64,000 nt of DNA from Eulemur rufifrons (Eukaryota > Chordata > Mammalia > Primates > Lemuridae), in NCBI RefSeq assembly GCF_041146395.1, contig NC_090989.1, forward strand, positions 284,362,343 to 284,426,342, written 5' to 3'. This document shows positions 40,101 to 51,500 of this stretch, one piece after another. Made by a program: the position numbers and the translations under genes. Below the pieces are notes generated by a model. It was not told where the DNA came from. It ran no database searches and saw only the letters and a program-made list of their open reading frames with translations. Each line of letters begins with the position of its first letter. Positions within the stretch are counted from its first letter, which is position 1.

Positions 40101-41457
40101 GCCCCTCCATGCCTCAGACTTCTCCCCATGAAACGGGGACACTAGTCTTGTCACTGCAGGTGGCCAGCGAGTGGGAGTGCAGCGTGCTCAACCTTGGTCC
40201 CCCCTGGGAAAGGGAAGCGACTTTCTTCACTGATTGGCTAATCTGTATCAGTCATCAGGCTTAGTGTGGCCAGCACAGCCCGCCTGGGCACCTCGGGTCA
40301 CAGCCAGACCCCTTTCCCTTTTCCTGCTGTGCCCAGAGAAAGGCATGGAAGCCCTTTGAGGTCCTTTTCCTCCCCATGTCGGGCAGGACCCATCCCCCAG
40401 GAGATGCCCTTGGCACCTTCTCTCCTGAGACTGGGCCCCCTGCTCCTTCTCATTATTACTAGACTTTTCTGGCTGGGAGGTCTGGGAGGGCTTCCCGAAG
40501 GAAGAGGGATTCCAGGCGAGCCCTGAAGGCCAGCCGCGAAGATGCTGAAGGAGGGAGGCCCCTCAGCCCGGCTTCTGGGGCAGCTCTGGGAGGGTGGGGC
40601 TGGGACCATATCAGCTTCCGCCTCGGGACCCTGGGGGCTTTGGCGCCAATCAGGGAGAAACGCCTCGCATCTGGGCTTGCGAGGGGGCTGCCCGGGGAAC
40701 GTGCTGGCTCCACGCTTGAGGGTCGGGTGTCCTGTCTCTAGGCTGCCGCCAACGCCCTGGGCCGCCTGCTCCCTGCCCACGCCACCGCTCCCTCCTCCCA
40801 GTCTCCCCGTGTGTGTGCGGGTGACGCCCCCCGTCACCACAAGCCCCAGCTCTGCCATGCTGTCACCACTGTCTCCTCTGGGACTCCTGCCTCCCCAGTC
40901 CCACCCCCACCCCCACCCCACAACCTGTGGGTCACAGGCACTCAGGAGCATCTTGGTGCTCTAGGGCTGGCGGGATGGGCCCCTCTGCACTCCAGCTGCC
41001 CCCCGACATCCTTACTGCGGTCTGGGGCTGAGGGTCCCATGAGAACGGAGCTCCAGGTTCGCTGATCTTGGTCCTCTGTCCCGGCTCCTCGGTCCTCCCT
41101 GCCCTCCCTCATCGGTGGCCCCACTCTCCCAGGCCTCACGTGGAACAACTGCAGCCACGGCAGGCCCTGTTCTCTACCTCTCCTGGGGCCCCAGCTTTGA
41201 CCTTACTGTCTTCGGGGGCCGGCAGAGGCCCGCCCCCACCATGGTCACCCTTGGGCGCAGCCAGAGCCTGCTGCGTCCCAGGCCCTCGGTATGTGCACGC
41301 AGAATGAATGAGTGATTGAATGGACAAATGTCTTAGAAGGCCGCAGGAGGAAGGCCCTGGAAGGTATCACCACGGGGGCCCAATTCCCCTGGGTGCTCGC
41401 TTAGCACAGCCCCCACTGTGTCCCCTCGGCACCCACTCAGCCTGGCTCTCTCCCCAG
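34124..41457. other. VAV2-SARDH intergenic region with probable SARDH promoter or leader exons
   Basis: About 7.3 kb without a recognisable coding exon. It contains MIR-like fragments (one near 37248-37345), an AT-rich island at about 36500-36650, and a GC-rich zone at about 38450-39560 with GGGCGG boxes and raised CpG. SARDH needs at least one untranslated first exon here, because its start-codon exon at 41458 is preceded by a clear acceptor (tccccag); a donor-like aag|gtgagca at 39641 is one candidate. The promoter position could not be fixed from sequence alone. Confidence 0.5.
37248..37345 (-). repeat. MIR-like SINE fragment
   Basis: The antisense MIR signature 'cagatggggaaactgagtct' is followed by 'ggtcgtccgggttggcag'. 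Boundaries are approximate. Confidence 0.5.
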
Positions 41458-41818
41458 CTCCCTGCGGTGCCGAAGCTGGGAGTCCCCATGGCCTCGCTGA
41501 GCCGAGCCCTGCGTGTGGCCGCTGCCTGCCCTCGCTGGATCCCTGCCCGGGGCCTGTGGCTGCGGCCCCCGACCTGTGCAGCCGGCCCGACAGCTGAGAA
41601 GAGTGTGCCGTATCAGCGGACCCTGAAGGACGCACAAGACCCCTCGGCAGTGGCCCGAGGCCCCAGCCGGCCTCTGCCCAGCACAGCCAATGTGGTGGTC
41701 ATCGGCGGGGGCAGCCTGGGCTGCCAGACCCTGTACCACCTGGCCAAGCTGGGCGTGAGCGGAGCGGTGCTGCTGGAGCGTGAGCGGCTGACCTCTGGGA
41801 CCACCTGGCACACGGCGG
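41458..41818 (+). CDS. SARDH: SARDH exon with start codon (5'UTR 41458-41487; mitochondrial leader and FAD motif)
   Basis: Acceptor tccccag at 41451-41457. The ATG at 41488 has G at +4 but C at -3, a moderate Kozak context. It is chosen because [13 protein letters not shown] matches the known SARDH N-terminus; an in-frame ATG at 41320 lies upstream of the splice acceptor. The exon encodes residues 1-110: leader, then [10 protein letters not shown], then [18 protein letters not shown] and the covalent-FAD segment TSGTTWHTA. The donor is gcgg|gtagga, and a glycine codon is split. Confidence 0.95.
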
Positions 41819-44800
41819 GTAGGAGCCAGGGGCCAGCGGGGGAGGGACAGGACTCAGCAAGGGGCCAGGCCTGGGTTGACAACCGCAGGCCTGTCAGAGG
41901 CAGCTGAGCCGGAGGGGAGAGACCACTGAGAAAAGATGTGTGGTCAGTCTGCAGGCCGCACATTTGGGGGACCGCTTGTCCCCAAGTCTCTGAAGAGCTG
42001 TGTGGGCAGAAGGGAGCAGACGCTGCCCGTGTAGCCCTGGAGCGGCCAGGAGCCCCAGGCAGTGTCTGCACTAAGAGCAGAAGCCCCTTTCCAGGATGAA
42101 CCACCAGGGAGGAGAGTGTCCTGGGAGCAGGGGAGGACAGACAGGGCCACTTCATTAACCAGTGGGCATATATTAAGCACCTATGGTGTGCATATCTCCA
42201 GGGCAGCCGAGCCTCTGCCTTAACCCTTTCAGCCAGGGTGTCCTGGTCTACAGCGCCTGCCGGTTCCTGTGGTGTAAACACCCCCTGCCCCCGGCCAACC
42301 TCGAGCTCCCAGTGTGAGGCCGCTGGCCATGGGGCTGGGGAGAGACGCACACCCACTCGCGAGAGAGGCGCCAGCCGGCTCCCATGCTCTGCTGCCTCTA
42401 GGCCTGGCGCTTGCCCTCTCGCACCCACCTTAGCGGGCTCACACAGCCTCTCCCCTGACGGGACCCCAGCCACGTCCCAGACTCAGCCGCTGAAGGGGGC
42501 AGCCTTTGTCGTGAAGAGCAGAAATGTGGGCTGGGAGCTGCCCACTGCCCACCTGCTCTGTGACCCGGGGACAGAGCCCTTTGGTGCCACCTTCATTTCA
42601 TGTATAAAATAATTATGGCCCCCCCATAGGTTCGGTGATATCACCCGGGACAGGCTCAGCACTGGGCTTGGCACACAGCAGGTGCTCCATAAGCGGGAGC
42701 GTGGATATTGTCACTCTCCACTCCAAGGGGTGGGTTTCGCCCTAACATTCGGCTTTGACCCAGTCATTTCCTGCCCAACAGCCTCTCTGGGTGGGGAAGG
42801 GGTGCAGCTCCCCTCACTGGGGGCTGGGCCTGACCTGCTGCTCCTCCCTCCCGGGCCAGGCCTGTTGTGGCAGCTGCGGCCCAGCGACGTGGAGGTGGAG
42901 CTTCTGGCCCACACGCGGCGCGTGGTGAGCCGCGAGCTGGAGGAGGAGACGGGGCTGCACACGGGCTGGATCCAGAACGGGGGCCTCTTCATCGCGTCCA
43001 ACCGGCAGCGCCTGGACGAGTACAAGAGGCTCATGTCGGTGGGTGCGCTCTGGGGGGGACTCCTGTTGGGGTGTGCTCCGGGGGGTCTCACATCCGGGGT
43101 GCGCTCCCCGGGGAAGGAGCCTCGACAGGTGACAGATCTGGGTCCCAACCCCCGCGCTGCCCTTGCTGGCTGGGCCACCTGGAGCAAGTGACTTTGCCAC
43201 CCTTTATTCGGAATTCCTGGAAAACCTGATTGGCCGAGCTCATCCCTGGCTGGGCGGAGCCTGTCCCGATAGGCCATTCCTGAGGACGCTGATTGGGTGT
43301 GCTTGCGCCAATCAAGTATGGTGGGGCGTGGTCTATCTGGAACCAGGTGACCAGGAACCAGACGCCCGGCTGGGCTCCCGGGCTTGTGGGCGGCTTATTT
43401 CATACGATGGACTGCGTGCAACGCACTGGCCCAAGCTCCTGTCGATGACATAATAGCGGGGGGTGGGGGAGGCCACCTGCCCAGGTCCCCGGCCCCGCAT
43501 GTCTGAGCGGGGGGGGGGGGGACCCTCCTCCAGCCGGGGCGTGGGGACCAGCGTAGGGGCCAGGAGGCTCCTGGGAGGAAGGAGGGAGGGGCCTGCGGCC
43601 GTGCTCCCCGCAGCTGGTCAATCTCCTGGGGTCCCCCAGCTGGGCAAGGCCTATGGCGTGGAGTCCCACGTGCTGAGCCCCGCGGAGACCAAGGCGCTGT
43701 ACCCGCTGATGAACGTGGACGACCTCTACGGGACCCTGCACGTGCCACACGACGGTACCTTGGACCCCGCCGGCACCTGCACCGCCCTGGCCAGGGCGGC
43801 GACTGCGCGGGGAGCACAGGTACCGGTGGCTCTGGTCACCTGCTCCAAGCCTGCCCTCCTGCCTAAGAGCCCCGAGAGCAGAAAGCAAGAGGGCAGGCGC
43901 CTTCTCTGAGTGCTGTGTGACCCTGGGCCTGTTAGGACCTCTCTGGGCCTCCTGATCCACTCCTGCAACGGGGAGGCCGTGCCCGGGGTCTGTTTGGAGA
44001 GTCAGTCCCGTCCGCGGGCGCAGCCCCTTCCTGCCTCCTTCCCCTGCGTCTGACTCTGCCCAACAAGTGAATCCCCCTAAAATCCCTTCTTGCAGTTTTT
44101 ATCTTCCTTTGTCCGAATTACACAGGTAGTTGTAGTAAAAAAATTTAAGATAAGCAAAAAGAAGACAAGCAAAAAAGAAGTGAAAATCACCCAGCAGTAG
44201 CCAGTGTTGACATTTTAGTGTGTTTCACTCCAAGTGTTGTTTTCTGTGAAGACCTGTGTATAGAACATGGAACCAAGCCCTACATGGTTTGGGGACTTTT
44301 TTTTTTTTTTTTTAAGAACAAACAGTAGACCACAGACCTCTTTTCATTAATCAAATGTCTTGCTTAAAAAAAGAAAATTGGCTACTTTGTCACATAATGG
44401 AAAAGGGTCCCCCCATTTGTGGCAAGTTCCCCTGTCAAATTCCAGGTGGATTTTAGTTTTCTGGTGCTGTGGTTACCCCACTTCCTCGACAGTATCCCAT
44501 GAGACCTGCCGCTAACAGAACAGTGTCCTCGGGTCCCAGCCAGGAGGGGAGGTTGCTCAGGGTAGGTGGTGAGCACCCCTCAGGGAGCCCGGTGTGGCTT
44601 TAGAAGTGGTCCCTCTTGATCCCAGGTCATTGAGAACTGCCCGGTGACTGGCATCCGTGTGCGGACAGATGACTTTGGGGTGCGGCGAGTCATGGCCGTG
44701 GAGACAGAGCACGGCTCCATCCAGACACCCTGCGTGGTTAACTGTGCAGGTGGGAATGGCGTTTCTCCTGACTCCCGGGTGGCCATGCTGGCTGCCCCCT

Positions 44801-47800
44801 AAACCTGCTCCCACCTCTTCAGGGCCTCTCTCTGAGCCAGGGAGTCTGCAAGGTAGACAGGTCTGCAGAGAACCCTTGGCCCAGCGGGGCGGCAGCCCCC
44901 ACCCGGTGCCCGCGGAGCTGAGCTGGCTGTGCTCTGCCTGCAGGAGTGTGGGCAAGTGCCGTGGGCCGGATGGCTGGAGTCAAGGTCCCGCTGGTGGCCA
45001 TGCACCATGCCTACGTCGTCACTGAGCGCATCGAGGGGATCCAGGTAGGTGCACAGCCCGGGTTCTGTGTCAGACTGGGCGGGAGAGGGCTGGTGGTGGT
45101 GCAGGGACCTGGCCCTGAATCCCAGCTTGGCCACATGCAGGTGGCATGACCCTCCTGGGTTCCCTCACTGCCCTGAGCCTCAGTCACCTCAGCTGTGACG
45201 GAGAGGGCTGCAGAGGGAGGGATGAATTGACGGCTAGAAGGATGCAAGATTGGTGGGAGGGAGCAAGTATGGAAGAGGGGACGGACAGACGCGTGGGTGG
45301 ATGAATAGCTGAGTAAGTGGGTGAATTGATGGAGGGAGGGACCAAGGGAAGCAGAGTGGAGGGAAGGATGGCAAGATGGATAGAGGGAAGGGAGTTCGTG
45401 GACGGGTGGATCCGTGGAGGGAGGGACAAGGGGGCAAGTGGGAAGAGGAATGTGCGGATGGAGAGACGGATGGGGGGAGGGCGGGGCAGAGACAGGCAGG
45501 AGCAAGGATGGCTGTGTGATGGACGGAGCGAGAGCGGGTGGCCGGCGGGCAGGAAGCTCCTAGCCCCCACCGCAGCAGAGGGGAGTTGAGGATAGGAGAG
45601 GAGACAGGGCAGGAGGCGCCCGGCCCCAGCTGCTGGCAGTGCACCCCCGCCCCCCGGCCTCCCGTGGCGGAGGGCTTGCGGAGAGGTTCTGAGTGCCAGG
45701 AATCGGTGCCCTCTGAGACAGGCACCGGGCACATTTGGGAGCATGCAAACATGCCGGGGGGTCTGAAACTCCTGGGAACAAAGCATGGCTAACAGCTCAG
45801 CGGGCTGCACCACGCAGGACAGGCTCGGGGACTGTGGTTTGGATGTCATTGAGAAGCCACGCCCTGAGGGCTGGGCTCCATGGGGTCTCCCTTCATCCGC
45901 CCCTCCCTCCTGCCCACGTAGAACCCGTCTCCCCACCATCCACCCAACCTCCCTCCCACTCTCCATCCAGCGGCGACTGGGTGAGCGCCGTGTTCCAGGC
46001 TGTGTTCTAGAAACCATGGCCGTAACAGGACGAGAGCTGGGGAGGGTACAGACCAGCGAACAGGCAATTCCAAATCGTAGTGGCAGGGGCTCTGATGAGA
46101 CCCCAGCTCTGGTGGACCAGGGCGGCTCCCGGAGGAGGAGGCCACATCCAGGTGAGGCAGGGCAGAGACTGCAGGGTGGGGACAGTGGGAGAGCCTGCCC
46201 TCGCTAGGGTCAGCCCAGCAAAGTGGGGTGCCTGCACCCACAGTGGGAGCCCTGTGCCCGCAGCGGCCCATCGCCACCCTGCGTGAGCCTGGCATCCCTC
46301 CATTTGCTGCAGAGGTGCCACGCTTGGTGGCTGCGTAGACCAGAGCCGTGGAGAGGGTGGGAGGGTGCACTTGGGTCCTGGTGCGCGCTGGGCAAGCCCC
46401 TCCCCTGGACACAGTCCCCATCATAGAGCAAGTGCAACGTCCAGCACACGCCCACGGAGGGCCGCGGGTGCACTGCTGGGTGTGCAGGGCAAAGAGCCAC
46501 CTCACTGCTTGAGGCCGAGCGCTGAGGCCTCTGTGGGGTCCGTGGGGAGAGCCACTCCCCCAGGTGGCCGCGAGGGGGCACCCTCAGACCGCAGCAGGGT
46601 CCGGGAGGGCGGGGCAGAGGCTGAGTCCTGGGGACGGGGCTGCAGGGAGTGTGGCCACAGGGTGTCTATGGAGCCCAGGGCTGCAGCTCTAAGCCCCTGG
46701 GCTGGACTCCCCCAACTCCTGCCTCGGGGGCACCTTTCAGGGAAGAAGCCGGCGCTCAGCCTGGGCCTCCGCAGCCGCCCCCTCCTATAAATTTCAAGGT
46801 CAGAGCCAAGCTGGGGGTGTTATTTACAAAGCCCTTCGGGGGTCCCCGTGTGCCTCTGGATACTGGGCACAAGGAAAGGGCTACGAGCCCCAGAAGCTCC
46901 GAGATTCAGTAGGAGAAGATTGGAAATTTGGGGCTTTGGGCAAAGTCCTACAAGTCCCCTGCAGCCGCTGGCCAGGTGCAGGTGTCTGGAAGTCTGGGCT
47001 TCCGGAGGCTGCAGGGGCAGTGGGTTTGAATCTGGGCGGGGACCCTGCCCACCTCCGTGGTCTGACCCCGGACAGGCCAGAGAACAAGCTCTTCATGCCC
47101 AGGCAGGTCCCGTAGCCAGGGGGTCTGTCCTGGGGTGTGTGTCCACCCCTCCCTGTTGGCCGGTGGCCTTGTGCTGGGGGACACCGCCTGCCCAGACCAG
47201 ATGCCACCTCACAGCGTGGGGGTGGGGGCTCCAGAGGGCAGGTGAGGGCTCAGGGCTCACGCACTGTTTGTCTTCCTCTCGGGCAGCCAGAGGGCTGTTG
47301 CCCCAGCATCCTTCCTTCTAAGGAGCCATCCCGGGCGTGGGTCCCAGTGCTCTGTCCCCTCTCCCTGCCGTCTGTGGTGTCTGCCTCTGTTAAGGCAGGT
47401 GGGCTCGGGCTCCCAGACGTTTCCCATGCCAACCGCCCTCCCAGCAAGGGTGGCAGCTCTATCCCAGGGCAGAGTGGTGGGCAAGAGCCCGGGCTCTGGA
47501 TTTGAATGCCGACCCCTCCATTGCCCAGCCCAGAAAAGTGCAGTCACCACTCTGAGCCTCAGTTTCCTTTTCTGCAAAAGGGGCAATCACTGTCGCTACG
47601 GCATAGGGCCGATCTGAGGGGAGCGAGGAGTGAGGCGGCCGAGCATGGTGCCCGCCCGCAGCAGGTGCACACGAGGTCATAGCTGTGCTGCCCCTGACGA
47701 TGACCGAGGGCGGGGAACGGTCCAGTCGGCCAGTGCCTTGGCAGGAGAGGCCAAGGAAGGCAGGGCCATCAGGCGGGACTTGGATGGGGTGGGTAGGGGG

Positions 47801-48529
47801 AGAAGCAAGAACAGATGGAGGGGAGTGGGCTGAGGTCAGGAGGCAGGGACGTCAATGGCACAGGGCAGAGCAGGGTAGCTCCCACATGGAGAGAGCAGCC
47901 CAGGTGCCAGGTGGACACCCTGGTGCTGAGCTGGGCACGCTGGGCGCTCGGAGGCAGCGGGGACCGTGCCAGGGCAAGAATGTCAGGACACTGGTCCTGC
48001 TGGGACAAATGTCAAGGGCTCCCCTGGCCGCCAGGTGTCCCCACTGCTCTGTTCCAGGGAGTGCTGGGCTTTCCTTTGTTCGGTCTTTGGAGCAGTCGTG
48101 CTGGTGGAGGCAATGCTGTAACATAATTTTTAACCGGCGATCAGTTACCGAGAATGTCAATGTGCCTCCTGGCAACCGTCCCTCCATGCGGATGTTCTTG
48201 CTCCAGTTCTAGAGGAGCGGGGCCTGGAGGGGGCGTCTGCCAGGGCACCCCCTCTGCGCTCAGAGCCGGCACGCAGGGTCACGCATTCCTCTCCGGGGCA
48301 GGGGTGGTGAGGAGACATTGAGAAGAGGCGGATCCCCAAGCGCAGAGGAGCCACCGTGGCAGTGGTCTCTTCCCACGCGGGCTTGTCTTCTCCGTGGTTT
48401 GTTCTGCTGTTTGCTGTTAGGTTGGTGGCCTGCGTGCAGCATACGGCTGCGAAAATACTGTTATCTCCCCAACAAGCGGCGTCCAGCGTGTTTCCTGCAG
48501 TTTCTCAGCTGCTCAGTTTCCTGCATAAC

Positions 48530-48564
<35 letters not shown>

Positions 48565-51500
48565 CACTATAGGAGTGTGTGACGTCATCCTCATGCCCAA
48601 ACCCACACCCACTACCAGGCGTTCCCCACTCCCCACCCTGTCCCTGGGACCTTCCTACTCCAGACGTTCCGCAGACGGAATCTCACGTGGCGTCTGGGGT
48701 CTTATCCTGGGCATGGTGTCCGGAGCTCACCCAGATGGTGCGGGTGTCAGCGCCGCACTCCTTGTGGCAGCTGAACAGGATTCTGTTGTACAAATACAGC
48801 ACGTTTTGTTACTACTTATCCGTTCATCCATCCATGGACGTTGAGTGGTTTCCACTTTTTGTTATTACAAATAGTGCTGCTGTGCATATAAGTGTGTGCA
48901 TTTTTGTGGGGATGTATGTTTTCATTTCTCTCGAGCATACGTAGGTTGAGCATCCCAAATCCAAAAATCCAAAATCTGAAGTGCTCCCAGATCCAACCTT
49001 TCTGAGCACCAGCGTGATGCTCAAAGGAAGTGCACACTGGGATATTTTGGATTTCGGCTTTTTGGGTTTGAGATGCTCAACTGGTAAGTATATAATGCAA
49101 ATAGTCCAAAATATGAAAAACCCCACAATCCAAAACACTTCTGGTCCCACGAATTCCAGATATGGGATTCTGGACCAGACACAGGGGTGGGAGTGCAGGT
49201 CATGTGGCGCTCCGTGTTCGCATTTTGGGGAACCGCCGTGCTGTTCTCCGGAGAAGCTGCACCACTTTGCACCAGTGGTGCAGGACGGATCCACTGTCCC
49301 CACGTCCCGCCAGCTCTCGCTGCTGTCTGTCTGTCTTATTCTGGTCGTCGCAGATGGTGTGAAGTGGCGTCGCATCGGCCTGCGTCCCCTGCTGACGGGG
49401 CACATCCGTCCGTTGCCTGTTGCAATTTGGCACCTTCTTTGGGGAAACGTCTGCTCAGACCCTTTGCCTGTCTTTCAAGAGAGTTGCTTTGTCTTTTTAC
49501 TGAGTTGTCAGAGCCCTTTACGTGTTCTGGCTGCAAGTCCTCGGCCAGATGTGTGGTTTACAAACGCCTTCTCCGATGCGGCGGGTTGTCTTTTTGCTCT
49601 CTTTATGGTGTTGTTTACGGCACAAGTTTTACATTTTTATGACTTCCCATTCATCTCCATTTTTCCCCTTTTGTTGTTTGTGCTTTTGATGTCATATTTA
49701 AGATGTTTTCTAACCCAAGGCCACAAAGATTTACGCCTAAGATTTTCTTCTAAGAAATTTTTAGTTTTACCTCTCACAGTTATGTCTGGGATCCATCTCG
49801 AGTTAGAGTTTGTGTATGGCGTGAGGAAGGGGTCCAACCTCGCTCGTTCTTTTGCATGTGGCTATCCCGTTGTCATGGCAACATTTGCTGAACAGACTAT
49901 TTTATCTTTTCCTACGACTGGTGTTGCAAATCAGTTGACCGTCAATATAAAGATCTGTTCTGGACTCTCAATCCTACTCCAGTGAGCTAATGTCTGTCCT
50001 TGTGTCAGTCCCACTGTTTTGTCTACTGTAGCTTTGCAGTAAGTTTTGAAACTAGTGAGTCCTTTAGCTTTGTTCTTCCTTTTCAAGGTTGTTTAAAATA
50101 TTCTGGGTCCCTTGCATTTCTTTAGGAATTTTAGAATTAGCCCGTCAATTTCTGCAAGAAAGCCAGCTGAGATTTTGATAGGGGTCGTGTTGAATCTGTA
50201 GATCAATTTGGGGTGCATTGTCCCCTGAACAACAAACAGTAAGTCTTTTATTTCATGAGCATGGGATGCCTTTCCACGTATTCTGGTCTCTAATTTCTTT
50301 CAAAAATATTTTCTAGTTGTTAGAGTAGTACAAATTTTGCACATCTTTTGTTAAATTTATTCCTAAACATATCATTATTTGTGATGATAATGTAAATGGA
50401 ATTATTTTCTCGATTTCCTTTTCACATTGTTCAATGCTAGCGTATTGAAGTATGGTGGTATTTGGTTTTTTTTGTTTTTGTAAATTTGCCTTATATCCTG
50501 CAACTTTGCTGAACTCTTTTATTAATTCTAGTAGTTTTTCTTAGTGGGTTCCTTAGGATTTTCTATGTACAAGATCATGTTATTTGTAAATAGGGATCTT
50601 TTTACTTCTTCTTTTCCAATCTGGATGCCTTTTATTACCCTTGCTGCCTCCCTGGGGCCCTGGCTGGAGCCTCCAATGCAGCGTTGAACAGAAGTGGTGA
50701 GAGGGGACACCCTGCCCTCGTTCCCGGTCTTAGAGGAAGTCAGCTGGTCTTCTTCCATGAAGTCTGGCGTTACTGTGCGTTTTCTGTAGATGCCCTTTAT
50801 CAAGTGAGGAGGTTCCTTCTATCCCAAGTCTGCTGAATGTGTGTTGAGGGTTTTTATCATGAAAGGTGTTGGATTCTGTCAAAGGCTTTTCCTGCATCTA
50901 TTGAAATGATTATTTGCTTTGTCTCTTGCTGTTGATGTGATGTGTAATATTACTGTGATTGACTTTCATGCATTAAACCAACCTTGCATTCCTGGGCAAA
51001 TCCCACTCGGTCATGGTGTCCTCTCTTTATATGCTGCTGGATCTACTTTGCTAGTGTTCTGTTGAGGATATTTGCATTTATATTGATAACTGTCACTGTT
51101 TTTCCCCAGATGTTTCAACAACTCTATCAAACACCTACTGATAGTGTTTTCTGAATGCTCACGAGCACCAGATAGATCACATGAAGTCTCTAATCTTGTT
51201 CTCCCCTCCCAGGACTCAGATCTCCTGCTCCGCTGGGGACTGACCACCTCTGCCTGTTGCTAAGCTGTCACCTGAGACCTTCTCTCCACCCCTTCTGTTG
51301 GGGTCTGCTGTTAGCCGTGGCTTTTACTTTCTTGGTTGATTTTCCTACTTTTGTCAAAGCAGTTCTCTGGTGGTTTACTAGGAAGGGGCACGTGGGAAGT
51401 GAATGTTTTTGTGTCCATGAACATCTGCAAAAGTCTTCATTCTCTCCTCACACGTGACTGATGGCTGGACGGCGTCTGGAATTTAAAATCAGTGTCCATC

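Noticed and set aside
41320..41487. Upstream in-frame ATG for a longer SARDH protein
   Set aside because: A consensus acceptor at 41451-41457 lies between it and the recognised start, so the upstream ATG is most likely intronic; the protein match begins at MASLSRAL (41488).
48981..49985. 334-codon open frame on the + strand
   Set aside because: It runs through the antisense strand of an L1 and an inserted DNA-transposon relic; it has no domain or start context, so it is a chance frame.
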